A DNA stretch of 64,000 nucleotides from Propionibacteriaceae bacterium. Its GTDB lineage: Bacteria; Actinomycetota; Actinomycetes; Propionibacteriales; Propionibacteriaceae. The translations under genes were made by a program, and so were the position numbers. Below the pieces are notes generated by a model. That model searched no databases, had not been told where the DNA came from, and worked only from the letters and a program-made list of their open reading frames with translations. Within the stretch, counting starts at the first letter, position 1; every line of letters starts with the position of its first letter. The stretch covers positions 299,419-363,418 of the forward strand of contig JAFKJK010000009.1 in the NCBI GenBank assembly GCA_017306015.1, in the 5' to 3' direction. Shown here one piece after another: positions 25,798-33,671 of this stretch.

Positions 25798-25991
25798 GCG
25801 GGCACTCTAGTCGGCCGCGCTGCGCTCGACGTCAGCCGAAAGGTGGAGTCGGGAGCGCACCGAACGGCCATCCGAGAGCATCCCGGCGCCCGATGTCCGG
25901 ACGCCGCCCTCACAGAAGCATGGAGAACAGCCGAACTCAGGACCTGCTGACACACACGTGATCAGTGGTTCCCCCAACCACGGAGGTAACC

Positions 25992-26417
25992 ATGCGACGG
26001 CTCTACCTGGCCGGCATCGCGTACGCCACGCTCGGCCTGGCCGGCGGACTGTTCTACCGCGAGGTCACCCACGCCCGAGACTTCACCGGCGACACCCAAC
26101 TCGCGGTGGTGCACACCCACCTTCTCGCCCTCGGCCTGCTGGTCATGCTGATCGTCCTCGCCCTCGACGCCAGCTTCGGCCTCAGCGGCAGCCGATGGTT
26201 CTCCTGGTTCTTCACCAGCTACAACGCCGGGCTTCTGATCACCGCGGCAGCCATCACCTGGCACGGCCTCCTCCAGGTCTTCGGCCAGGATGCGGGACCC
26301 GCGATCGCCGGCATCGCCGGCCTGGGCCACATCCTGCTCACCGTCGGCATCGGCTGCCTGCTGGCCTGCCTCAACAAGCCGCTGCGCACCCGCCTCACCG
26401 CCACCACGGAGAACTGA
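25992..26417 (+). CDS. DUF2871-type membrane protein
   Basis: 141 residues with four membrane segments. The pattern IAYATLGLAGGLFYREVTH with AVVHTHLLALGLLVMLIVLAL (conserved H-T-H) and later SYNAGLLITAAAITWHG is typical of DUF2871 proteins. Histidines within helices suggest heme or metal binding, but no activity is established. ATG 25992 follows GGAGGTAACC. It is two bases upstream of the next membrane protein gene, with which it forms an operon. Confidence 0.8.
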   Translation: MRRLYLAGIAYATLGLAGGLFYREVTHARDFTGDTQLAVVHTHLLALGLLVMLIVLALDASFGLSGSRWFSWFFTSYNAGLLITAAAITWHGLLQVFGQDAGPAIAGIAGLGHILLTVGIGCLLACLNKPLRTRLTATTEN

Positions 26418-26419
26418 CC

Positions 26420-26812
26420 ATGCTCGCTCTCGCCATCGTCCTGATCAGCCTCGCGCTGGCCTTCTACACACTCGGAGTCTGGGCCGAGCGCCGCTCCGGC
26501 GAGCTTCGCTGGTGGCACGTCGCGGCGTTCGCCGCCGGCCTGGCCGCCGACATCAGCGGCACCGCCGTGATGAGCGTGATCGCCAACAGCGGCGGTCCGA
26601 GCGGCGTCGACCAGAACCCCGTCCTGACCCAGACCATGGCGATCACCGGACTGCTCGCCCTGATCCTGATGGCGCTGCACCTCGTCTGGGCCGTCATCAC
26701 CATGCTCCGCAACCGTCCCGACGAGAAGCGCACCTTCCACCGCTTCAGCATCGTGGTCTGGGCGATCTGGCTCGTCCCCTACTTCACAGGCATGGCTGCC
26801 GCGATGGCCTGA
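26420..26812 (+). CDS. HsmA/TIGR03987-like small membrane protein
   Basis: 130 residues with four membrane segments. The family pattern is VLISLALAFYTLGVWAERRSGELRWWHVAAF, then DISGTAVMSVI, HLVWAVITMLRNRP and FHRFSIVVWAIWLVPYFTGM. I recognise this as the TIGR03987/HsmA type, function not known to me. It follows the DUF2871 gene with a two-base gap, so the two probably form a membrane complex. Its 3' end overlaps the convergent SMI1-type gene by 34 bp. Confidence 0.75.
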   Translation: MLALAIVLISLALAFYTLGVWAERRSGELRWWHVAAFAAGLAADISGTAVMSVIANSGGPSGVDQNPVLTQTMAITGLLALILMALHLVWAVITMLRNRPDEKRTFHRFSIVVWAIWLVPYFTGMAAAMA

Positions 26813-27330
26813 CCGCAGGTGCGACTCGGCGAGCCATACCCGTCCGGCTGGCCCTCACGCATGCCATAGCTTGCACAGAACTCTCGCCCATCCGTCCGAG
26901 TCGGTAGCGGGATGGGTTCCGGCTTCGGCTCGAGCACACCATCGGCGTTGATCCAGGTGAGCAGGATGTCGACCATGAAGTTCTCGTTGTCGATGTCGTC
27001 GAACACCTTCAGCCACGACGCTCGCCAAGCCCCGGCAGTGCCGTACTCTTCGGCGGCGTCACGGAGACTGATCGTTCGGCGTACCGCCTCCTGGAGACCC
27101 CGGAAGCTGAAGCCCCGGAGGCTCGGCTCGTTGTTGTGCCCGCGGATCCGCCTCAGCCCGTCTGCAAGCCCATACAGCTCGCGGACGTCGGGGTGGAAGC
27201 GAATCCCCAGCTTTGTCTCGGCCTTGTCGAGCTTGGTGGGTGAGACGCCCGTTCGGAGGACTTCGTCGAGGGGGAGACCGCGCCGCCGCGCGGTCTCCAG
27301 GACGACGTGCCAGGGCTCTGCGATCGTCAT
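26779..27330 (-). CDS. Chimeric SMI1/KNR4-type immunity protein (mosaic C-terminus)
   Basis: 183 residues. The first about 118 residues are an SMI1/KNR4-type immunity domain of the A subtype (starts MTIAEPW; KLDKAETKLGIRFHPDVRELY; ASWLKVFDDIDNENF). At about 119 it switches to VDILLTWINADGV, matching the toxin remnant at 28017-28315. It then switches to a PEPIPLP...FCASYGM segment like the proline linker of the orphan Rhs tip at 34387. The tail reads across into the convergent hsmA-like gene. So it is a recombination product lacking the C-terminal third of a normal immunity protein; activity is doubtful. Confidence 0.75.
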   Translation of the reverse strand: MTIAEPWHVVLETARRRGLPLDEVLRTGVSPTKLDKAETKLGIRFHPDVRELYGLADGLRRIRGHNNEPSLRGFSFRGLQEAVRRTISLRDAAEEYGTAGAWRASWLKVFDDIDNENFMVDILLTWINADGVLEPKPEPIPLPTRTDGREFCASYGMREGQPDGYGSPSRTCGQAIAAAMPVK

Positions 27331-27336
27331 GTGTTG

Positions 27337-27996
27337 TTACTTTCTGCGGTGCCCTGGGTGCGGGGCCGGCTCCCGGGGGCCGTCGGGGTGGGCGTCGATT
27401 TCGGCGTGGAGGCGTTCGGCGTAGGAGTTGTAGTCGACGACCATCCCGGTGATGTTCCTGATCTGACGGCCGGCCTCGATGGCCTCGCGGGCGCCGTCTG
27501 GGTCGCCGGTCAGCCAGAGCAGCACCGGCAGGCCGAGCCGGGAGGTCTCCAGGCCTTCGTGGCGTCGCAGGGCGGCGATCAGCTGTGTTGGGGTGGAGCG
27601 TTCCAGCATCCAGGGTGTGGCGTACTGGTCGATGTCGCGTCCCAGCAGTTCCCAGGTGGCAGTGTTCGATTGGTCCTCGTCTTTGACGAACAGCCACTGA
27701 GGCGACTTTCGTTCTCGGGGAATCAGGAACATCAGTGTGGTCTGGACGGTCGGAGCGGTCGACTTCTTCGGGTCCCGACCCAGGAGTCTGGTCATGTGGT
27801 ACTGCACCTGCTCGTGACGCACCCCAACGGTTGGGGTCAGGCTTATCCAGCCCGGACCGGAGCCGCGGTTGAGTCCCACCCAAGCGTTGATGCCCTCGGC
27901 CAGCGGTTTCAGGAAGAGACCGTAGGGGGACCTGCGTTTGAAGCCGCGGGCCGCGAAGATCTCTCGCGCCGGTCGTTCCAGGGGGTTCTCTGCCAC
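27337..27996 (-). CDS. Probable immunity protein of a deleted Rhs toxin (family not recognised)
   Basis: 219 residues from a GTG at 27996. The N-terminal part (IFAARGFKRRSPYGLFLKPLAE, WVGLNRGSG, VGVRHEQVQYHM) resembles small cytosolic proteins of the immunity-protein kind, but I cannot name the family. The C-terminal 80 residues are helical and end in a proline/basic tail. It starts 20 bp after the stop of the toxin remnant at 28017-28315. In these islands a gene placed directly downstream of a toxin tip is normally its immunity gene. The stop is six bases before the next immunity gene. Confidence 0.6.
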   Translation of the reverse strand: MAENPLERPAREIFAARGFKRRSPYGLFLKPLAEGINAWVGLNRGSGPGWISLTPTVGVRHEQVQYHMTRLLGRDPKKSTAPTVQTTLMFLIPRERKSPQWLFVKDEDQSNTATWELLGRDIDQYATPWMLERSTPTQLIAALRRHEGLETSRLGLPVLLWLTGDPDGAREAIEAGRQIRNITGMVVDYNSYAERLHAEIDAHPDGPREPAPHPGHRRK

Positions 27997-28016
27997 AACT
28001 GACCTCGTGCCGATTC

Positions 28017-28315
28017 TTACAGGTAGATCGCGAGTCCGGGTAGGACGTACGTTACTCCGGCGTCAAGTCCGGCCTTGACGGCGTTGACGCCGACGGCGGT
28101 GAGCCCGTTGCCGCTGCTCAGGAGGGGGTAGAGGAGCGTCTGGTTGCGGGTCAGGGCTGCGGTGGCGCCGTTCCTGACTTCGATGAAGAAGCGCTCGATC
28201 ACGCCATCGGCGTTGGTTCGGGTGAGCAGGATGTCGACGCGGGTGCGGAGGCCGTGGGGGAGACCGCGCCGCCGCGCGGTCTCCGGGACACTTGCCAGGG
28301 TTCTGCGATCGTCAT
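28017..28315 (-). pseudogene. Toxin-tip remnant fused to the first codons of an SMI1-type immunity gene
   Basis: The first 60 bp (28315 downwards) match the 5' end of A-type SMI1 immunity genes, with one base missing that breaks the frame. At about 28258 the sequence switches to the tail of a nuclease-like toxin (RVDILLTRTNADGVIERFF, IEVRNGATAALTRNQ, then a hydrophobic glycine-rich end), stopping at 28017. The E-V-R-N-G...T-R-N-Q pattern resembles restriction-endonuclease-like polymorphic toxins. What remains is about 75 residues, too short to be active. The gene immediately downstream is the likely immunity partner. Confidence 0.65.
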
Positions 28316-28321
28316 CTGTGG

Positions 28322-28839
28322 TTACAGTCTGCCCAAGCCCCGTCTCGTTGCGAGCGACTCACGTCCGGCGCTCCACGGACGCTTGATAGGGGCTCTCCAG
28401 ACCTCGCCGTCAGGAGGTCTCGAAGTAGTCCCCATCCAGCCGTAGTGAACATCCTCGCGATCGGCCGCGGCTGCAGCCATGTCGAAAAAGGTGGCCAGAT
28501 CGGGTGCGACCTGATGGATCTCGGACGCCTCCCACCATGCGTACCACACCGAGCCATCGGAGCAGTCAACAGCGAAGAGTTCTTCGTAGTCGTCATCGAA
28601 CACCTTCACCCAGTGCTGCCGCCACAGCTCAATGCTGTCGACGGTTTCGGCGACATCGCGGAGTCGAAGGGTTTTATCGATCGCTCTGAACGAAGGTCCG
28701 GGTGGAAGGAGATGCTCAATTTCTGCTCAGCTTTGTCAAGCCTCACCGGCGATACCGGCGGGCGTAGCGCTTCCTCAAGCGGAAGGCCGCGTCGGGCAGC
28801 AGCCTCCACCAGTGCCCACCATGAATCCGAAACTGTCAC
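28322..28839 (-). pseudogene. Decayed SMI1/KNR4-type immunity gene (B subtype, copy 2)
   Basis: It starts like the intact gene at 29475-30041 (VSDSWWALVEAAARRGLPLEEAL, KLSISFHPDLR). About 100 bp are then missing and the frame shifts. The second half (WVKVFDDDYEELFAVDCSDGSVWYAWWEA, APDLATFFDMA) continues in another frame down to 28322. Near 28430 a further pair of small indels changes the conserved H-Y-Q-L-D-G-D-Y-F stretch. No full-length product is possible from one frame. Confidence 0.75.
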
Positions 28840-28879
28840 AGAGCCCTCACTTTCTGCAGTAGCTGCGATGTCAGCCGCG

Positions 28880-29446
28880 TCAGGTCGGCGTCCATGGATT
28901 CTTGAGCGGAGCCCGCCAAGGCTCACCATTCGGGGTCTCGAAGTAGTCCCCGTCCAGCTGGTAGTGAACGTCGTCCCGCTCGGCCGCAATCGCCGCCGCG
29001 TCGAGGAACGACGCCAAGTCGTGTCCGACTGGGTAGATCTCGTCGCCTTCCCAGTACACGTACCACACGGTGCCGTCGCGACAGTCCACAGCGAAGATCT
29101 CCTCGTAGTTGTTGTCGAACACCTTCAGCCACAAAGGTTGCCAAGCCTCCGCATCCTCGTACTCCTCGGCCGCATCACGAAGATCAATCGTTTGTCGCAC
29201 TGCCTTCTGAAGGCTCGGAAAACTGAAGCCCGGAAGGCTCGGCTCGTTGTTGTGCCCGTGGATCCGTCTCAGCCCGTTGGCCAGCTGGTACAGCTCGCGC
29301 ACGTCGGGATGGAACCGAATCCCCAGTTTGGTCTCAGCCTTGTCCAGCTTGGTGGGCGAGACGCCCGTTCTGAGGACTTCGTCGAGGGGGAGACCGCGCC
29401 GCCGCGCGGCCTCCAGGACAACTTGCCATGGCTCTGCGATCGTCAT
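28880..29446 (-). CDS. SMI1/KNR4-type immunity protein (A subtype, copy 2)
   Basis: 188 residues. Key SMI1/KNR4 landmarks are present: KLDKAETKLGIRFHPDVRELYQLANGL, EPSLPGFSFPSLQKAV, YEEIFAVDCRDGTVWYVYWEGDEI, DLASFLDAAAIAA, ending DYFETPNGEPWRAPLKNPW. These cytosolic proteins neutralise a matching toxin tip. It pairs with the B-type gene upstream as one unit of a tandem A-B duplication. No intact matching toxin remains beside it, so it is an orphan immunity gene. Confidence 0.88.
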   Translation of the reverse strand: MTIAEPWQVVLEAARRRGLPLDEVLRTGVSPTKLDKAETKLGIRFHPDVRELYQLANGLRRIHGHNNEPSLPGFSFPSLQKAVRQTIDLRDAAEEYEDAEAWQPLWLKVFDNNYEEIFAVDCRDGTVWYVYWEGDEIYPVGHDLASFLDAAAIAAERDDVHYQLDGDYFETPNGEPWRAPLKNPWTPT

Positions 29447-29474
29447 CTATTGCTCCAGTCTGCCCGCGAGCGAC

Positions 29475-30041
29475 TCACGTTGGGCTCCACGGACGCTTGA
29501 TAGGGGCTCTCCAGACCTCGCCGTCAGGCGTCTCGAAGTAATCACCATCGAGTTGGTAGTGCACGTTGTCGCGGTCCGCCGCCTCCGCGGCCATTCTAAA
29601 GAAGGTGGCCAGATCGGGTGCAACCTGATGAATTTCGCCGGCTTCCCACCACGCGTACCAGACCGTACCATTAGTACAGTCAACTGCGAAGACCTCCACG
29701 TAGAAGTGATCGAACACCTGCACCCATTGCTGTCGCCACAACTCAATGTTGTCGATGTCGTTGGCAACATCGCGCAGATCTTGGGTCCGATCGATTGACT
29801 TCTTAAGGCTCTGAAAGCCAAACCCTGGCAGGCAGGGCTCGTTTTCATGCCCGCTGATTCTACGGAGACCATCCGCCTGTTCGTACAACTCCCGAAGATC
29901 GGGGTGGAAGGTAATGCCTAGCTTCCGCTCAGCCTTGTCCAGCTTGACCGAGGACACTCCCGGCCTGAGCACTTCTTCGAGCGGAAGTCCTCGCCTGGCA
30001 GCGGTCTCTGCCAGAGCACGCCACGATTCCGAAACGCTCAT
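29475..30041 (-). CDS. SMI1/KNR4-type immunity protein (B subtype, copy 1)
   Basis: 188 residues from the ATG at 30041 (MSVSESWRALAETAARRG). It has the same domain as its neighbours, with B-type signatures LRRISGHENEPCLPGFGFQSLKK and VWYAWWEAGEIHQVAPDLATFF. The bases just upstream encode a toxin-tail scar (30047-30076) like the end of the NucA/NucB-type tip, so this gene probably once followed such a toxin and protects against it. Of the array members it resembles the gene at 31370-31921, the partner of the extant NucA/NucB-type tip. Confidence 0.88.
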   Translation of the reverse strand: MSVSESWRALAETAARRGLPLEEVLRPGVSSVKLDKAERKLGITFHPDLRELYEQADGLRRISGHENEPCLPGFGFQSLKKSIDRTQDLRDVANDIDNIELWRQQWVQVFDHFYVEVFAVDCTNGTVWYAWWEAGEIHQVAPDLATFFRMAAEAADRDNVHYQLDGDYFETPDGEVWRAPIKRPWSPT

Positions 30042-30046
30042 TATCG

Positions 30047-30076
30047 TCACTTTCTGCAGTAGCCGAATGTAGGAAC
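30047..30076 (-). pseudogene. Scar of a deleted NucA/NucB-type toxin: last nine codons and stop
   Basis: Read on the minus strand these 30 bases encode VPTFGYCRK and a stop. The extant orphan toxin ends VPTFGYCRE at 31930. The scar lies 5 bp upstream of the B-type immunity gene start, the same placement as in the intact toxin-immunity pair (8 bp). It marks where a toxin tip was deleted while its immunity gene stayed. A shorter version (YCRK and stop) precedes the decayed copy at 28839. Confidence 0.7.
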
Positions 30077-30140
30077 TTCTTCGACGCTGGCCGGAAGCGA
30101 AGACACAATCTGCGCCAAGTCCCACTTGGCAACGAGCGAC

Positions 30141-30734
30141 TCAAGTCGGCCTCCACGGACTCTTGATGGGTGCTTCCCAGACCTCGCCGTCGGGAGTCTC
30201 GAAGTAGTCTCCGTCCAACTGGTACCGAACATCGTTACGATCGGCCGCGATCGTCACCACACCGAAGAAGGTGGCCAGATCGGGCGCAACCTGGTAAGTC
30301 TCGTCGGCCGCCGCGTATACGTACCAGACGCTGCCGTCGCTGCAGTCGACCAGGAAGTTCTCGTTGTCGATGTCGTCGAACACCTTCAGCCACGACGCTC
30401 GCCAAGCCCCGGTGGGACCGTACTCTTCGGCGGCGTCACGGAGGTTGGTGGTTCGGCGCACTGCCTCCTGCAGGCCCGGAAAGCTGAAGCCTAGGAGGCT
30501 CGGCTCGTTGTTGTGTCCGTGGATTCGTCTCAGCCCGTCTGCGAGCCCGTAGAGCTCGCGGACGTCGGGATGGAACCGAATCCCCAGCTTTGCCTCGGCC
30601 TTGTCCAGCTTGGTGGGCGAGACGCCCGTTCTGAGGACTTCGTCGAGGGGGAGACCGCGCCGCCGCGCAGTCTCCGTCACAAGCTGCCAGGGTTCTGCGA
30701 TTGTCAGCTGTCGAACCTTTCCGGTGCTCCACAT
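30141..30734 (-). CDS. SMI1/KNR4-type immunity protein (A subtype, copy 1)
   Basis: 197 residues from the ATG at 30734. In other A-type copies the protein starts MTIAEPW; here that methionine codon is CTG (30707), so translation must use the upstream ATG, adding nine residues, or a rare CTG start. The body is a complete SMI1/KNR4 domain (KLDKAEAKLGIRFHPDVRELYGLADGL, NENFLVDCSDGSVWYVYAAADE, DYFETPDGEVWEAPIKSPW). Its first 118 residues are almost identical to the chimeric copy at 26779-27330. Confidence 0.85.
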   Translation of the reverse strand: MWSTGKVRQLTIAEPWQLVTETARRRGLPLDEVLRTGVSPTKLDKAEAKLGIRFHPDVRELYGLADGLRRIHGHNNEPSLLGFSFPGLQEAVRRTTNLRDAAEEYGPTGAWRASWLKVFDDIDNENFLVDCSDGSVWYVYAAADETYQVAPDLATFFGVVTIAADRNDVRYQLDGDYFETPDGEVWEAPIKSPWRPT

Positions 30735-30743
30735 TAGGCCGGC

Positions 30744-31304
30744 TCAGGGGATCGTCAGCGGCGAGTGAGGTGCCTCCCACGCCATGCCGTCCGGTTCAGC
30801 GAAAGACCCGTCCTCATGCTCGTAATGTAGGTCTGCCGCCGATGCCGCCTCTGCGGTCTGGCGCAGGAATGTCGCCAGATCGACTGCGGTTGGGTAGATA
30901 TCGCCCTCCTGCCAGTCGACGTACCACACCATACCGGTGGCGACGTCGACGGCCCAGTGCAGAGCGTGGACGAAATGGAAGACACGGAACCAGCTGGGTC
31001 GCCAGAGTTGTTCCAGTCCTGCCGAGTTCTCCCTACACATCAGTGTTGCTGTCACCGATTCATCCAGGCTTGGGAAGTCCAGTCCTGGAAGACTGTGCCC
31101 GCCCACGCCGCGGACGAAGACCATCCCGTCAGCCAGCTCATATAGCTCGCGCAGCTCGGGGGTGAGTGAGAACCCGAGCCGGAGTTCCGCATCGGCGATC
31201 TGCGTGGGGCCGATGCCGGGACGGCAGATCTGTCGCGGGTCGAGGCCGGCCTCTTCGAGAATCGCGATGCAGGAGCGCCAAGCGTCGTGAACCATCATGG
31301 CCAT
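30744..31304 (-). CDS. Divergent SMI1/KNR4-like immunity protein
   Basis: 186 residues. The same overall plan is recognisable (LRLGFSLTPELRELYELADGM, SLPGLDFPSLDESV, WAVDVATGMVWYVDWQEGDIYPTAVDLATFL, EDGSFAEPDGMAWEAP) but identity with the A and B types is low. It therefore represents a separate immunity specificity rather than a recent duplicate. The start could be any of three nearby ATG codons at 31304, 31298 or 31295. Confidence 0.82.
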   Translation of the reverse strand: MAMMVHDAWRSCIAILEEAGLDPRQICRPGIGPTQIADAELRLGFSLTPELRELYELADGMVFVRGVGGHSLPGLDFPSLDESVTATLMCRENSAGLEQLWRPSWFRVFHFVHALHWAVDVATGMVWYVDWQEGDIYPTAVDLATFLRQTAEAASAADLHYEHEDGSFAEPDGMAWEAPHSPLTIP

Positions 31305-31369
31305 GGCCTACAGACGGCGAACGAAGGAATAGTTCGGGCTGTGACAGACCTTGCCGCTCGGGCCCGACT

Positions 31370-31921
31370 TTAGGTTGGCGTCCATGGTTCTTTGATGGGC
31401 GCTTCCCAGACCTCGCCGTCCGGGGTCTCGAAGTAGTCGCCATCCGGCTGGTACCGAACATCGTCGCGATCGGCCGCAGCCGCAGCCACGCCGAAGAAGG
31501 CGGCCAAGGTAGGCGCCACAGGATGGAGCTCATCGCCCTCCCACCACGCGTACCAAACTATCCCAGTCGAACAATCGAGGATGAAGATCTCGACGTAGTC
31601 GTCATCGAAGACCTGCACCCAAGATGGCCGCCAGTATCTCCAGGCAACCTCTCGCAATCGAAGTGTTCGTGCGACGGACTCTTTCAAACTGGGAAAGCCA
31701 AACCCGGGGAGGCTGGGTTCGCGATCATGATTCCGAAATCGGCGAAGGCCAGCAGATTGCTCGTAGAGTTCGCGCAAGTCTGGGTGCAGTTTCATGCCCA
31801 GCATCAACTCAGCAGAGGCCAAGTCAGCTATGGGCGCAGGTGGCAGCAACACTTCTTCTACTGCCAGCCCGCGACGAGCCGCCACGCTGAGTAAACGGAG
31901 CCATGCTTGTGTCGTTGCCAT
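31370..31921 (-). CDS. SMI1/KNR4-type immunity protein for the NucA/NucB-type Rhs tip
   Basis: 183 residues from the ATG at 31921, eight bases after the stop of the NucA/NucB-type toxin. This is the normal toxin-immunity order. It has SMI1/KNR4 landmarks LMLGMKLHPDLRELYEQSAGLRRF, EPSLPGFGFPSLKESV, VEIFILDCSTGIVWYAWWEGDEL and a C-terminal DYFETPDGEVWEAPIKEPW. It would bind and block the nuclease tip inside the producing cell. The partner toxin is frameshifted, so the gene may persist to protect against related strains. Confidence 0.88.
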   Translation of the reverse strand: MATTQAWLRLLSVAARRGLAVEEVLLPPAPIADLASAELMLGMKLHPDLRELYEQSAGLRRFRNHDREPSLPGFGFPSLKESVARTLRLREVAWRYWRPSWVQVFDDDYVEIFILDCSTGIVWYAWWEGDELHPVAPTLAAFFGVAAAAADRDDVRYQPDGDYFETPDGEVWEAPIKEPWTPT

Positions 31922-31929
31922 TGTGCAGC

Positions 31930-32664
31930 CTACTCCCTGCAATAACCAAAGGTTGGCACGCCGATGACCGGAGCGGGAACAACGTAATAGTTCTCGCTCT
32001 GTTGTACATTGCACGTCCTGTAGAAGCCGCTGACGGCAATTCCTTGTCTATCGGATTCGGCGGCTTTAATAGGCCACAGTGAGACTGGCGGCACTGCGTC
32101 GCGGCCTCCCTGCTCGCTCGACGCGAACGGATACTCATCGCAATTTGTTCCAGGCGGTCTATTCTTGCAGATCGGACGACTCTTATACCACCCGCGTCCC
32201 GTCGGCGGAACCCGCCTCGACAACTGCACCCACTTCGGATAGCCCGCAATGGCTGCCGCAGCGTGCACTGCATGGCCCATGAGGTCGCCGCCGACGAAGA
32301 AGATCCGTACGTCGCTGGTTTGGGTGCAGGGGTCGGTTCCGAGGTTGAGCCCGGACAGGGTCGTCTCGCAGGCTTGGGCTGCAACGCGCGCTGCGGTCTC
32401 GGACAGTGCGGCTGTCGCCCAGGTCATGAGTGAGTTGGAGATGTCCTGGATCGATGGGGGGTTTGCGGCAGCGGGGTTGCCGGCAGCGGGGTTGCCGGTG
32501 CCACTGGTCGGTCGAGTCACGGCTGGTGGGTGGAGTACGCAGGAGGTGTTGGCGAGGCAACGCTGAAGTGCGTCCACGCTGATCTCGATGGTCTTGGAGA
32601 TCGCGTATGCTCCCACGACGGCCACCGCACCGATCTTCAGCACGTCGGTGTACTCCAGCGCCAT
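31930..32664 (-). CDS. Orphan Rhs toxin tip with NucA/NucB-type DNase domain
   Basis: 244 residues readable from an ATG at 32664. In an intact gene this stretch would be the C-terminal tip of the Rhs protein upstream. A hydrophobic helix (LKIGAVAVVGAYAISKTI) follows the Rhs core, then a proline/asparagine linker. The tip domain carries RIFFVGGDLMGHAVHAAAA and the NucA/NucB hallmark CDEYPFASSEQGG at about residues 175-187. The fold is a metal-dependent DNase. The bases before 32664 are the end of the Rhs core in this frame (ending in D-P-T-G), so the tip is cut off from its shell by the frameshift near 32817. Independent translation from 32664 is possible but unproven. Confidence 0.75.
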   Translation of the reverse strand: MALEYTDVLKIGAVAVVGAYAISKTIEISVDALQRCLANTSCVLHPPAVTRPTSGTGNPAAGNPAAANPPSIQDISNSLMTWATAALSETAARVAAQACETTLSGLNLGTDPCTQTSDVRIFFVGGDLMGHAVHAAAAIAGYPKWVQLSRRVPPTGRGWYKSRPICKNRPPGTNCDEYPFASSEQGGRDAVPPVSLWPIKAAESDRQGIAVSGFYRTCNVQQSENYYVVPAPVIGVPTFGYCRE

Positions 32665-33671
32665 CTCGCGGCCGGTCGGGTCGACGTAGGTGGTGGGGTT
32701 GTTGGTGACGTAGGTGTACTGGTTCCAGCCGGTGACGCCGTTGCCTCCGGGTCGTTCGGGGTCGGTGGACAGGAACTGGCCGATGTCGGTTCGGAGGTCG
32801 CGTTCGCCGAGGTGACGAGGCTGCCGGTCTGGATGCCTGCGGTGTAGCCGTAGGGTCCCCAGGTGCCGGTCTGGTTGCGGACGTTTCCGTACACGTCATA
32901 GTCGACAGTAGCGGTCACGGCCCCGCTGCTGTCGGTGAGGGCCCTGGTGGAGCCGAGCGCATCAGCCAGGGTGTAGCTGGTGGTGTTACCGATCTGTTGG
33001 CTGAGCTGGCCGGCGGGGGTCCAGGTGTAGGAGCCGTTGGTGTCGGCGATGAGTTGTGGGGCTGCCGCGTCGGTCTGCCGGTCATAGAGCAGGTTGCCGG
33101 TGGCTGCCGTATCACCGGTGGCTTGGACGCGGAGGTTGTCCCCGTCGTAGCTGTAGTTGGCGGTACCCGCCGGGCTGGTGATCTTGACCATGCGGCCGAG
33201 CCAGTCCCAGTCGTAGCTGGTCGAGCCGATGCTGGTGACGTTGCCGGCTTGGTCGTGGCTGACGGTGACGCCGTCGATGCCGACCAGTTGGGAGGCGTCG
33301 TCGTAGCTGTAGTGGGTGGTGGTGCCGGCCGCGGTTTGGCTGGTGCGGTTCCCGGCCTGGTCGTAGCTGTAGCTGGCGGTGGTGCCATCGGTGTAGGTGA
33401 CGCCGGTGAGTTGGTCGAGTTGGTCGTTCCCGCCGGCGGTGTAGATGTAGTGGGTCGTGTTGCCGAGTTCGTCGGTGGAGGCCGTGATGTTGCCCGCCCC
33501 GTCGTAGCCGGTCGTGGTCTGGTGACTCCGCTGCGTGGTCGAGGCGTGCCGGCCGTCCGCGTCGTATCCGTAGCTGATGGGCAGGGTCGACGTGTTGTCG
33601 ATCTTGATCATGTTGCCGGCATGGTCGCAAGACCGGTCTGTTGTGGCGCTGGCGGCCTGGACCGTCTTCAA
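32637..33671 (-). pseudogene. Orphan Rhs core fragment (N-truncated and frameshifted)
   Basis: About 285 residues of YD repeats and core (GYDADGRHASTTQRS, SYSYDQAGNRTSQTAAG, DYDVYGNVRNQTGTWGPYGY). At GSLVTS the frame is lost: the other two Rhs copies in the window have GTGGAC in the plus strand where this one has GTGAC (near 32817). Restoring one base gives LVHLGERDLRTDIGQFLSTDP and fuses it to the NucA/NucB tip. The 5' end starts abruptly at the stop region of the immunity gene upstream, without secretion or shell sequences. This is a displaced tip, not a complete toxin. Confidence 0.8.

Noticed and set aside
28606..28989. Single open frame within the decayed immunity gene
   Set aside because: Its second half is an out-of-frame reading of a conserved SMI1 stretch; the true gene is broken.
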